Part shown: one piece after another, positions 54,142 to 62,903 of the stretch
Position numbering within the stretch: position 1 is the first letter of the stretch
Layout of the letters: the number at the start of each line of letters is the position of its first letter
Source: Dawidia cretensis
GTDB taxonomy: Bacteria; Bacteroidota; Bacteroidia; Cytophagales; Cyclobacteriaceae
Assembly (NCBI RefSeq): GCF_018598175.1
Contig: NZ_JAHESE010000003.1
Location: 1-64,000 of the forward strand
Direction of reading: 5' to 3'
DNA: 64,000 nt
Translations under genes and position numbers: made by a program
The notes under the pieces: model-generated
What the model saw: only the letters and a program-made list of their open reading frames with translations
The model's database searches: none
What the model was told of the DNA's origin: nothing

Positions 54142-55854
54142 ATGAAGCATAGAATATTCAAATTCTCTTTCTTTATCGGTGCGCTGGCGCTGGCTTCTTC
54201 ATGTAACGATGATTTTGAAGCGCTCCCTGTCGAGCAGTACACCATCGATTTTATTTTTAGCAAGACCGATTCGCTTGGTGTAAACGCCAGGCAATATCTC
54301 ACAACGGTATACTCTCAATTACAGAATGGGCATAACCGCGTAGGAGACGATTACCTCGATGCTGCTTCAGACGATGCTGTGTCGTCTGCAACGGTTGTGG
54401 TGGATATTACCAAGCTGGGTACCGGGCAATACAATGCGGTGTCGCAGGTTCCAAGCGATATGCGTTGGTCAAACTACTACGCGGGAATCCGAAGCGCTAC
54501 TACGTTCATCACCAATATTGAAGTAGTACCGTTGCGAGACAAACTTCCGAATGGCGTGCCCATGGCAAAAGTATGGAAGAGCGAGGCGAGGTTTATCCGG
54601 GCCATGCATTACTTCGAGCTATTGAGGCGCTACGGCGGCGTGCCGTTGATGGGAAATCGTGTTCTGGAGCTTGGTGAAGATGTAGAATTGCCACGAAACA
54701 CATTCGAGGAATGTGTGAACTACATCGTAGGCGAGTGTGATGCAATCAAGGATAGCCTTCGTACATATCCGATTACGGATCCGAATGCCAACAGCCACGT
54801 AGTCACCAAGGAGGCCGCGCTTGCCCTGAAGGCACGGGTGCTGCTGTATGCCGCCAGCCCGCTTTACAACGGAGGCAATATTGATCCGAACAACACGCTG
54901 ACAGGCTATACAAACTATGATGTCAATCGCTGGAAGCTTGCTGCAGACGCGGCGAAAGACTTTATGGATCAGAATACGTATTTTATTCTCGCGCCGGATT
55001 TTGCGAAACTTTTCATTACCGATGGCAACCGGGAAACTATCTTTTTCCGTTCGGGGGGAGCAAATACCAATATAGAGGAGAATAACGGCCCTGTGGGCTT
55101 TTCCGGAGCCAATCAGGGGCGTGGCCGCACGAGTCCATCGCAAAATCTGGTGGATGCTTTTCTTACGCTCGATGGGAAGTTTATTACGGATGCCGGTTCG
55201 GGCTATAACCCGGGCAACCCGTATGCTGACCGTGATCCGCGACTTGACTCGACCGTGATCCATAACGGTTCGCTGTGGCTCAATGCGACTGTAGAGACAT
55301 TTCAAGGTGGCCGTCACCGGCCTGGTGGACAGATTCAGCAGACTAAGACAGGCTATTATCTCAGGAAGTTCATGGGAAAATTCGAGAAGACCCAGAACTA
55401 TGGCGATACGCCGCATGATTGGCCTGTGTTTCGGTACGCGGAAATTTTGTTGAATTATGCGGAAGCACAGAACGAATTCGCCGGCCCGACTACAGACGTT
55501 TATGAGGTTATACGGGCTATCCGTGAGCGCGCCGGCATCTTGTCGGGAGGCGGTACGTATGGTCTCGATGCCGGCCTCACGCAAGAGCAAATGCGCGTCA
55601 TCATCAGAAATGAGCGCAGGATCGAGCTGGCATTTGAAGAGCATCGCTCGTGGGATATCCGACGCTGGAAGATCGCGGAACAGGTATTCTCTACGCCTGT
55701 CAACGGAGTGATTATCGTGAAGTCCGGAACACTTCTGAATTATAACGTCGTGCCGGTTCAAGAGGCGGCCTTCGATGAAAAACGATATTTCTATCCTATA
55801 CCGTTCGATGAAGTGATCAAGAACGGTAATATGGTTCAGAACCCGCAGTGGTAG
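54142..55854 (+). CDS. SusD/RagB-like lipoprotein (PUL 3, second copy)
   Basis: The 570-residue protein has a lipobox ASSC (Cys21) followed by NDDFEALP, an acidic surface-export-like stretch. SusD motifs are KSEARFIRAMHYFELLRRYGGVPLMG, ALKARVLLYAASPLYNGG, and RVIIRNERRIELAFEEHRSWDIRRWK near the end. It is related to the SusD at 47709 (both share the DPNRWKLAAEAA/DVNRWKLAADAA region). It probably pairs with one of the flanking SusCs. Confidence 0.95.
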   Translation: MKHRIFKFSFFIGALALASSCNDDFEALPVEQYTIDFIFSKTDSLGVNARQYLTTVYSQLQNGHNRVGDDYLDAASDDAVSSATVVVDITKLGTGQYNAVSQVPSDMRWSNYYAGIRSATTFITNIEVVPLRDKLPNGVPMAKVWKSEARFIRAMHYFELLRRYGGVPLMGNRVLELGEDVELPRNTFEECVNYIVGECDAIKDSLRTYPITDPNANSHVVTKEAALALKARVLLYAASPLYNGGNIDPNNTLTGYTNYDVNRWKLAADAAKDFMDQNTYFILAPDFAKLFITDGNRETIFFRSGGANTNIEENNGPVGFSGANQGRGRTSPSQNLVDAFLTLDGKFITDAGSGYNPGNPYADRDPRLDSTVIHNGSLWLNATVETFQGGRHRPGGQIQQTKTGYYLRKFMGKFEKTQNYGDTPHDWPVFRYAEILLNYAEAQNEFAGPTTDVYEVIRAIRERAGILSGGGTYGLDAGLTQEQMRVIIRNERRIELAFEEHRSWDIRRWKIAEQVFSTPVNGVIIVKSGTLLNYNVVPVQEAAFDEKRYFYPIPFDEVIKNGNMVQNPQW

Positions 55855-55886
55855 TAAAGGAATCATCAAAGAAAAAATCTATAGAC

Positions 55887-58800
55887 ATGAAAAACATTTT
55901 ACTGATTTTTATTTTTTCTCTCTTGGTGACGTTCTCCTTTGCGCAGAGAAATAATACCATTGAGGGAAAAGTTGCTTCCGTGGAGGGTGAAACGCTTCCG
56001 GGTGTAGGTATTTTGATCAAGGGCACGCAGCTCGGCACGGTTACGGACAGCGATGGGAAATTTACGCTCAAGGCAGACGACGGCGATGTTTTGGTGATAT
56101 CGTTTATCGGTTTTGCCACGGAGGAAATACCTGTGAAGGGAAAAACATTCTTGGATGTGAAGCTGACGAGCAGCCTTACCACGTTGGAGGAAGTTATGGT
56201 GATTGGCTATGGTGAAACGAAACGTATTACCAACACCGGTGCGGTAAGCTCGGTGCAGGCTGCAGAAATCCGCACGGTACCGAACTCCAACGTTCAGAAC
56301 TCGCTTGTGGGAAGAATGCCCGGATTTTTTGCGGTACAGCGTTCGGGGCAGCCTGGACGGGATGCGTCTGACTTCTTTATTCGGGGGGTGAGCTCATTGA
56401 ACGGCGAAGGTAACCAGCCGCTGATTATCGTTGACGATGTGCAATACTCGTACGAGCAGTTGCAACAGATTAACGTCAATGAAATTGAAAGTATCTCCAT
56501 TTTGAAGGACGCGTCTACTACAGCCGTTTACGGTATCAAGGGTGCCAACGGTGTATTGGTGGTTAAGACACGTAGAGGCAAAACCGGCCGGCCGCAGGTG
56601 AATTTGCGTATGGAAACGGGTGTTCAGACACCCGTGCGCAAACCTAAATTTCTAGACTCCTATAATTCTGCGTTGCTGATGAATGAGGCCTATGAGAATG
56701 ACGGCCTTCAGCCGCGGTTCACACAGGCCGATCTCGATGCTTTCCGGGCGGGCAACGATCCCTATGGACACCCGAATGTGAACTGGTATGAAGAGATTTT
56801 CAAAACACATGCGTGGCAGCACAATGCCAACGTGGACGTGTCAGGCGGTATAGACAGATTAAAGTACTTCATATCGGGTGGCGCATTTTCACAGGATGGT
56901 CTGGTAAAAGATTTCTCCGGGCCGCAAAGCGATGTGAACAATAATTATTTCTACCGGAGGTTCAACTATCGTACCAACCTGGATTTTGCCGTAACGAAAA
57001 CATTGGATTTACGATTGGATATGACGGCTCGTTTTTCGAACATCAACGAGCCCCGCAATCAGAATGCGGTTTCGGAAATCTATAATTTTCAAAAGATCAG
57101 GCCTTTTTCAGCGCCTGTACTTAATCCGAATGGCACCTATGCCTATGCGTTCGATACACAGGATAACCTTCCTACGCTTAATGCGCGCCTTGCCAACGGC
57201 GGATATACACGTACGAGACGTACGGACTCGAACATCCTTGTGGATGCGACCCAACGCCTGGATTTCATTACACCGGGACTTGCTGTGAAGGGCACGTTTG
57301 CGTATTCGGGCATAGAAGAAAACAGCCGGCAGGTGACGCGTGGCGATGCGCCGGGGTATGGTATACCTACGTATCATTATAATTCCGTAGACGGTTCGTA
57401 CTCCATTGACCCCCGTGGTAACTACGATTACTCCGGCTATGCCGTGTATGGATATACCAATCAATACTCGAAGAATACGAACATGCAGGCTTTCGTGACC
57501 TACGATAAAGTTTTCAACGGTGTGCACACCCTCAAGGTCATGGCCTTATACAACCGTCAGAGTACTACTGTTTTGGCGCAGCCATTTGCAGGCGCTGACC
57601 TTCTGAAGGTTCCGTTCAATTACCGTGGCTACACGGGCCGGATCAGCTACAATTACAAGAATAAATATCTGGTGGATTTCAACGGCGCGTACAACGGTAC
57701 AGACCGTTTTGGAAAGGACAAACGAAATGGATTCTTCCCTGCTATTGCTGCGGGATGGAGTCTTTCCGAGGAGGATTTTTTCAGAGACGCCATTCCTTAT
57801 TTTACTTTGTTCAAGCTGAGAGCCTCGTATGGTCAGGTTGGCTCGGACGTTTCGTACGGAGGGCGCTATTTATTTAAACAGGTATACGCCCAAGGCGGCG
57901 GTTATGCGTTTGGTCAAATTCCGCAGGGCGTTACCACCATTCGTGAGGGTGATCTCGGTAACCCCAATGTCAAATGGGAGCGGGCGCGAAAGTTTGACGT
58001 AGGACTTGATGCCAACCTTGTCGGCGACAAGCTTTCGCTTACAATCGACTACTTCTACGACTACCGCTTTAACCAGCTGGTGAGCAGGGACAGCAGCATT
58101 CCTTCGATCATCGGTATCGGCACGTCTCCGACAAACATTGCGAAGACCAGCAACCAGGGTATTGACGGCTCTGTGAACTATAATACCAAAGTAGGACAGG
58201 TGACCGTGACATCGTCCTTTGTATTTTCCGTTGCCAAAAACAAGGTATTGTACAACGATGAGGCTCGTCCGGCATACCCCTGGCTGGCGGCAACCGGCCG
58301 TCCTATTAATCAGCCGTTCGGTTATACGTACGCCGGCTTCTATTCTGAAGAGGATATTGCCAGAAACAACGACGGTGATGCTGCCAACAATGTCGCCATG
58401 CCGCTCACGAGTACTCCCATTCAGGCAGGTGATCTGAAGTATAAGGATTTGAACAATGATGGTGTGATCGATAATTTTGATCAGGGTGCTATCGGCAAAC
58501 CGAATCTGCCTAATACTACGCTTGGCTTAAACCTCGGAGCGAACTACAAAGGATTCAGCCTATCGGTGTTATTTCAGGGGTCATTCAACTACAGCTTTAG
58601 CGTGGTAGGTACCGGTATTGAACCTTTCAAAAGCCAGTTCCAGCCTGCACATCTTAAGCGTTGGACGCCTGACAATGCGGATAACGCAGAGTTTCCCCGG
58701 TTGACAAGCAACCCCACTACGGTGAACAGCGGTAACGCTTTCCCGTCTGATTTCTGGTTAATCGATGCGCGTTTTGTACGCCTGAAGACCGTAAACCTGG

Positions 58801-58991
58801 GCTATCAGTTGCCTGACCGGTTGGTTCCCAAAAATGTCAACAACATACGGTTCTATCTTACAGCCTATAACCTGTTGACATGGACCAACTTTTCAAAATA
58901 TCAGCAGGATCCTGAGATTTCGACGAACACCGCGGGTGATGCATACCTCAATCAGCGCGTAGTGAACTTGGGTGTGCAGGTAGGTTTCTAA
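55887..58991 (+). CDS. SusC-like TonB-dependent transporter (PUL 3, second copy)
   Basis: The start is ATG 55887 (MKNILLIFIFSLL), giving 1034 residues; 13 upstream codons overlap the SusD stop. The signal peptide ends in FAQR. It has a carboxypeptidase-regulatory-like domain (GKVASVEGETLPGVGILIKG), TonB-box-like EEVMVIGYGETKR, and plug motifs SLVGRMPGFFAVQRSGQPGRDASDFFIRGVSSL and TAVYGIKGANGVLVVKTRRG. The barrel ends in GVQVGF. It belongs to a different SusC lineage from the copy at 50994. It follows its nearest SusD rather than preceding one. Confidence 0.95.
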   Translation: MKNILLIFIFSLLVTFSFAQRNNTIEGKVASVEGETLPGVGILIKGTQLGTVTDSDGKFTLKADDGDVLVISFIGFATEEIPVKGKTFLDVKLTSSLTTLEEVMVIGYGETKRITNTGAVSSVQAAEIRTVPNSNVQNSLVGRMPGFFAVQRSGQPGRDASDFFIRGVSSLNGEGNQPLIIVDDVQYSYEQLQQINVNEIESISILKDASTTAVYGIKGANGVLVVKTRRGKTGRPQVNLRMETGVQTPVRKPKFLDSYNSALLMNEAYENDGLQPRFTQADLDAFRAGNDPYGHPNVNWYEEIFKTHAWQHNANVDVSGGIDRLKYFISGGAFSQDGLVKDFSGPQSDVNNNYFYRRFNYRTNLDFAVTKTLDLRLDMTARFSNINEPRNQNAVSEIYNFQKIRPFSAPVLNPNGTYAYAFDTQDNLPTLNARLANGGYTRTRRTDSNILVDATQRLDFITPGLAVKGTFAYSGIEENSRQVTRGDAPGYGIPTYHYNSVDGSYSIDPRGNYDYSGYAVYGYTNQYSKNTNMQAFVTYDKVFNGVHTLKVMALYNRQSTTVLAQPFAGADLLKVPFNYRGYTGRISYNYKNKYLVDFNGAYNGTDRFGKDKRNGFFPAIAAGWSLSEEDFFRDAIPYFTLFKLRASYGQVGSDVSYGGRYLFKQVYAQGGGYAFGQIPQGVTTIREGDLGNPNVKWERARKFDVGLDANLVGDKLSLTIDYFYDYRFNQLVSRDSSIPSIIGIGTSPTNIAKTSNQGIDGSVNYNTKVGQVTVTSSFVFSVAKNKVLYNDEARPAYPWLAATGRPINQPFGYTYAGFYSEEDIARNNDGDAANNVAMPLTSTPIQAGDLKYKDLNNDGVIDNFDQGAIGKPNLPNTTLGLNLGANYKGFSLSVLFQGSFNYSFSVVGTGIEPFKSQFQPAHLKRWTPDNADNAEFPRLTSNPTTVNSGNAFPSDFWLIDARFVRLKTVNLGYQLPDRLVPKNVNNIRFYLTAYNLLTWTNFSKYQQDPEISTNTAGDAYLNQRVVNLGVQVGF

Positions 58992-59008
58992 GTAAAACAA
59001 CAATCCAC

Positions 59009-60445
59009 ATGAAAAGAAGTCAGAAGTCTATATTCTTCCTGGTGGTTCTTGCGGCCGTCATTTTCGGATGCAAGAATGACGACACCGAGACGGTCGTGTT
59101 CTCCTATAGTAACATCGTTTCTTACAACGTACCAGGGCAGGTCGGCAGTGCCGCGATCGATAAAGCGACGCGAACGGTTACGATCACCTTACCCTTTGGC
59201 ACCGACCTGGAGCACGTGGTTCCTACGTTTGGGGTATCTTCCAATGCTACAGTCGTTCCGGTATCGGGCACTGCGGTAAACTTTAAAGCTAATAATAAAG
59301 TTGGTTATGTTGTCACATCCGAGTCCGGCAGGAAAAGTGAATGGACTGTTGAGGTGAAGCTCACGGCTGATCCGGAGGCGATCCAGCTCGAGCTCATTCC
59401 GAATACAGGAGGCTGGGAGTCAGAATTTACGGTATATCATGATCTGAGCTATAATAAATTCCTCACCCGCTTTTCCGGATGGAACGGTGGAGACGGATGC
59501 GTCACTACGGAGCTTCCCGATGGATCACTGTTATGGTCTTTTCAGGATAGCTTCTTCGGTTTGATTGACAATAGCCGCTCGCGTACCAACAACACCTTTG
59601 CGCGCAACGCGGGATTCATTCAGGAAAATAAGTCACTGTACAGCTACGTTCAGCTCAATCCCGGAACGAACGAGAACACCGACACCTGGGTACGTTACCC
59701 TGGCGCCAACGCCAACGACGACGATAAATGGTACTGGGGAGGTCCTTCTCAGGTAATCAATAACGAGGTACAGATGCTGATGGGGCAGATTCAACCCGCA
59801 GAATTTGCCGGCGTTCACGTCTCTACCGATATAGCCATCTTCGATACGGAGATGAACTTCAAGGAGCTGATCCAGGATAAATATGTGGGAGAGCTGGCCT
59901 GGGATGGCAGCATCTTCAAAGCTGACGACGGGTATACCTACATGTATACGCAGCAGAACTATGGCATCTGCGCCGCGAAGATCTATGTGGCCCGTGTTCC
60001 GGGGCAGGACTTGCGGGGCACCTGGGAGTATTATACCACCGATGGCTGGGTATCGCCCGCGCCAGCTGATCCGAGTAAATACATTGCCGTGCTCGATGGC
60101 ACAGCGACACAGGCGAATGTGTTCAAGAAAGGAGATAAGTACTATTTCGTGACGCAGGGAACCTGTTTTGGACTTGAGATCCTCATTTATGAAAGTGCAA
60201 GTCCTACCGGCCCGTTCACAAACAAGCGTACGCTGTATACAATTCCTGACAAGTATACACAAGATGCTGATCCGAAGTTTATCACCTACAACGCGGTAGT
60301 TCATCATGCTTTGTCGAAGGAAGGGGAGCTTGTTATATCCTACAACATCAATCCGGTTAATTTTGGCGATAACTTCAATACTCCGGGTAGTGCGGACAAC
60401 TACAGGCCTTATTTCGTAAGAGTATATAACTGGGAGAGTAATTAA
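59009..60445 (+). CDS. Lipoprotein with DUF5018-like domain and DUF4185/DUF5005-like beta-propeller
   Basis: The 478-residue protein has a signal peptide ending in IFGC (Cys21), followed by KNDD. Residues about 35-125 resemble the DUF5018 Ig-like domain (IDKATRTVTITLPFGTDLEHVVPTF, GYVVTSESGRKSEWTVEVKL). The rest looks like a five-bladed propeller of the DUF4185/DUF5005 kind (GGDGCVTTELPDGSLLWSFQDSFFG, YMYTQQNYGICAAKIYVARVPGQDL). DUF4185 includes endo-D-arabinanases (GH183), so a glycosidase activity is plausible. Neither the family nor the substrate is proven. It stands between the SusC and GH92 genes and is probably co-transcribed with both. Confidence 0.72.
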   Translation: MKRSQKSIFFLVVLAAVIFGCKNDDTETVVFSYSNIVSYNVPGQVGSAAIDKATRTVTITLPFGTDLEHVVPTFGVSSNATVVPVSGTAVNFKANNKVGYVVTSESGRKSEWTVEVKLTADPEAIQLELIPNTGGWESEFTVYHDLSYNKFLTRFSGWNGGDGCVTTELPDGSLLWSFQDSFFGLIDNSRSRTNNTFARNAGFIQENKSLYSYVQLNPGTNENTDTWVRYPGANANDDDKWYWGGPSQVINNEVQMLMGQIQPAEFAGVHVSTDIAIFDTEMNFKELIQDKYVGELAWDGSIFKADDGYTYMYTQQNYGICAAKIYVARVPGQDLRGTWEYYTTDGWVSPAPADPSKYIAVLDGTATQANVFKKGDKYYFVTQGTCFGLEILIYESASPTGPFTNKRTLYTIPDKYTQDADPKFITYNAVVHHALSKEGELVISYNINPVNFGDNFNTPGSADNYRPYFVRVYNWESN

Positions 60446-60464
60446 AAATGATTTTTTCTGAGTG

Positions 60465-62759
60465 ATGCGTATAAAATATGACCTGTTTCGCCGTGCGGCT
60501 TTTGCCCTGATCTTTGTTGGACTGTGTGTGCGTGTATCGGGGCAGGAGGTTGACCTGGTGAAATATGTCAATACACTGCAAGGAACGAATTCAACATGGG
60601 ACCTGTCGTATGGGAATACTTACCCGACGACAGGTCTTCCTTTTGGAATGCACTTCTGGTCTGCTCAGACCGGCAAGAACGGTGATGGGTGGAAATATCA
60701 ATACACGGCGAAAACGATCCGTGGATTTCAGCAGGTTCATCAATGTAGTCCATGGATGAACGACTACGCGGTATTTTCCCTGATGCCCGGCACAGGGAAG
60801 CTGGCGGTTCGGGAAGAAGAACGTGCGCTGGCCTTTTCTCACGCAAATGAAACGGCCAAGCCTCATTACTACAGTGTAAAATTCGATAACGGCATTCGCA
60901 CCGAGATGTCGCCGACCGAGCGTGGCGCGCACTTCCGGTTTAGCTTTCCGAAGGACAATGCTTTCCTGATCCTGGATGGCTATGTGAAGAACAGCCATGT
61001 TAAGATAATTCCTGGGGAGCGGAAGATCATCGGCTGGGTAGACAATGGTCGTTTTGTGCCGCAGAATTTCAGGAACTACTTTGTGATGATCTTTGATCAA
61101 CCTTTTCAAGCCTATGGCACATGGGAGAATAAAGAAGGCAAGATCAATAGCGCAAGCACGTCAGACGAAGGTCTGGGCGAAGGAGCATACTTGCAGTTTA
61201 AGCCCGGTGCTGTAGTGCAGGTGCGCGTGGCTTCATCGTACATTAGTCCGGAGCAGGCAGCGCTTACACTTCAGCAGGAGCTGGGGCCTCACAAGAAATT
61301 CGAACAGACAAGGGATGCAGCGTTCAAACGCTGGAACACGCTTCTTAACCGGGTACGGGTGGAAGGAGACAATGAGAAGGACAAAGCGACCTTTTACTCA
61401 TGTCTTTTCCGGGCCAACCTGTTCTCGCGACAGTTCTTTGAATTGAAAGCGGATGGTAAGCCGTATTATTTCAGTCCGTATGATGGGAAGGTGCACGACG
61501 GCTATATGTATACCGACAATGGATTCTGGGATACGTTCCGTTCGCAATTTCCGCTGAGTAATATTTTGCATCCTGCCCAGCAAGGCCGGTACATGCAGGC
61601 CCTTTTGAACGCGCAGCAGGAATGCGGGTGGCTTCCATCGTGGTCTAACCCGGGTGAGACCGGTGGCATGGTGGGCAACCACTCTATCTCGCTGCTGGCA
61701 GACGCCTGGTCGAAGGGCATTCGCACGTTCGATCCCGCCAAAGCGCTCGGCGCCTATCTTCATGAGGTTACGAATAAAGGCCCCTGGGGCGGTGCCAACG
61801 GTAGAGAAGGATTCAAGCCTTATTTCGATCTTGGATTTGTTCCGTACCCTGACTATCACGAGTCTACCGCCAAAACGCTGGAGTATGCATACGATGACTT
61901 CTGCGCTTACCAACTGGCAAAAACTACCGGTAATACCTTTTATCAGAAAGTCTTTGAAAGACAGATGATGAACTATCAGTTTGTATTCGATTCTTCTACT
62001 GGCTTCATGCGTGGAAAAAAGAACGATGGCACATGGCTCCCTGACTTTGATCCGATCGAGTGGGGTGGGCCTTTTACGGAAGGAAACGCCTGGCACTATA
62101 CCTGGTCTGTCTTCCACGACGTGCAGGGGCTTGTCGATTTAATGGGGGGAGAGAAGGCCTTCGCCGCGAAGCTGGATTCATTGTTTACGATGCATTCCAG
62201 GTTCAAGGTAGGCACCTATGGTCAGACGATCCACGAGATGAAGGAGATGGTGCTGGCGGAAATGGGACAATATGCTCATGGCAATCAGCCGGTTCAGCAC
62301 GCACCTTATTTGTATAACTATGTTGGGCAGCCATGGAAGGCGCAGAAGCAGGTGCGTGAGATCATGACGCGTCTGTACAATGCCACAGAAAATGGATTTC
62401 CCGGGGACGAAGATCAGGGCGGCATGTCGTCGTGGTATGTGCTGAGCGCATTGGGCATTTACAGTGTGTGCCCCGGCACTGATCAATATGTTATTGGTAG
62501 CCCATTATTCAAGAAGGCTACTATTACCCTGGAGAATGGAAAGAAGTTTGTGATCGACGCCCGGAACAACAGCACCGATCATGTTTACATTCGTTCGGCA
62601 CTGCTGAACGGGAAAGAGCATACACATAACTGGATCAATTATGGTACGATCATGGAGGGTGGCGTGTTGCAATTTGAGATGAGCGACAAACCGGCTCATG
62701 AGCGTGGCACGCAGGATGGTGATAAACCTTTTTCCATATCGAAAGCGGAGAAGAGGTGA
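60465..62759 (+). CDS. Glycoside hydrolase family 92 alpha-mannosidase-like (second copy)
   Basis: The start is ATG 60465 (MRIKYDLFRR) with a signal peptide ending in VSGQ; an in-frame GTG lies just before it. The 764-residue protein has GH92 landmarks VKYVNTLQGTNSTWDLSYGNTYPTTGLPFGMHFW, LPSWSNPGETGGMVGNHS, TGFMRGKKNDGTW, TEGNAWHYTWSVFHDVQGLVDLMGG and GDEDQGGMSSWYVLSALGIY. Compared with the copy at 34261, the N-terminal HTFPGATVPYG block and the EDCGQM motif are changed (here EDQGGM). These positions shape the subsite next to the cut bond, so it probably acts on a different linkage or aglycone. Export to the periplasm is predicted. Confidence 0.93.
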   Translation: MRIKYDLFRRAAFALIFVGLCVRVSGQEVDLVKYVNTLQGTNSTWDLSYGNTYPTTGLPFGMHFWSAQTGKNGDGWKYQYTAKTIRGFQQVHQCSPWMNDYAVFSLMPGTGKLAVREEERALAFSHANETAKPHYYSVKFDNGIRTEMSPTERGAHFRFSFPKDNAFLILDGYVKNSHVKIIPGERKIIGWVDNGRFVPQNFRNYFVMIFDQPFQAYGTWENKEGKINSASTSDEGLGEGAYLQFKPGAVVQVRVASSYISPEQAALTLQQELGPHKKFEQTRDAAFKRWNTLLNRVRVEGDNEKDKATFYSCLFRANLFSRQFFELKADGKPYYFSPYDGKVHDGYMYTDNGFWDTFRSQFPLSNILHPAQQGRYMQALLNAQQECGWLPSWSNPGETGGMVGNHSISLLADAWSKGIRTFDPAKALGAYLHEVTNKGPWGGANGREGFKPYFDLGFVPYPDYHESTAKTLEYAYDDFCAYQLAKTTGNTFYQKVFERQMMNYQFVFDSSTGFMRGKKNDGTWLPDFDPIEWGGPFTEGNAWHYTWSVFHDVQGLVDLMGGEKAFAAKLDSLFTMHSRFKVGTYGQTIHEMKEMVLAEMGQYAHGNQPVQHAPYLYNYVGQPWKAQKQVREIMTRLYNATENGFPGDEDQGGMSSWYVLSALGIYSVCPGTDQYVIGSPLFKKATITLENGKKFVIDARNNSTDHVYIRSALLNGKEHTHNWINYGTIMEGGVLQFEMSDKPAHERGTQDGDKPFSISKAEKR

Positions 62760-62903
62760 GATGTTGATGGTGCCTTTTACATAAGCGGTATATATGCAGT
62801 CGGCCGGTAATGTAAAGAATGATATTTTTGATGCTTCGGATACGTTGCGGGTAGTGCTTGTGCAGTCGCTTCGTTTACGATGTCAGTAGATTAATAGTAT
62901 AAC

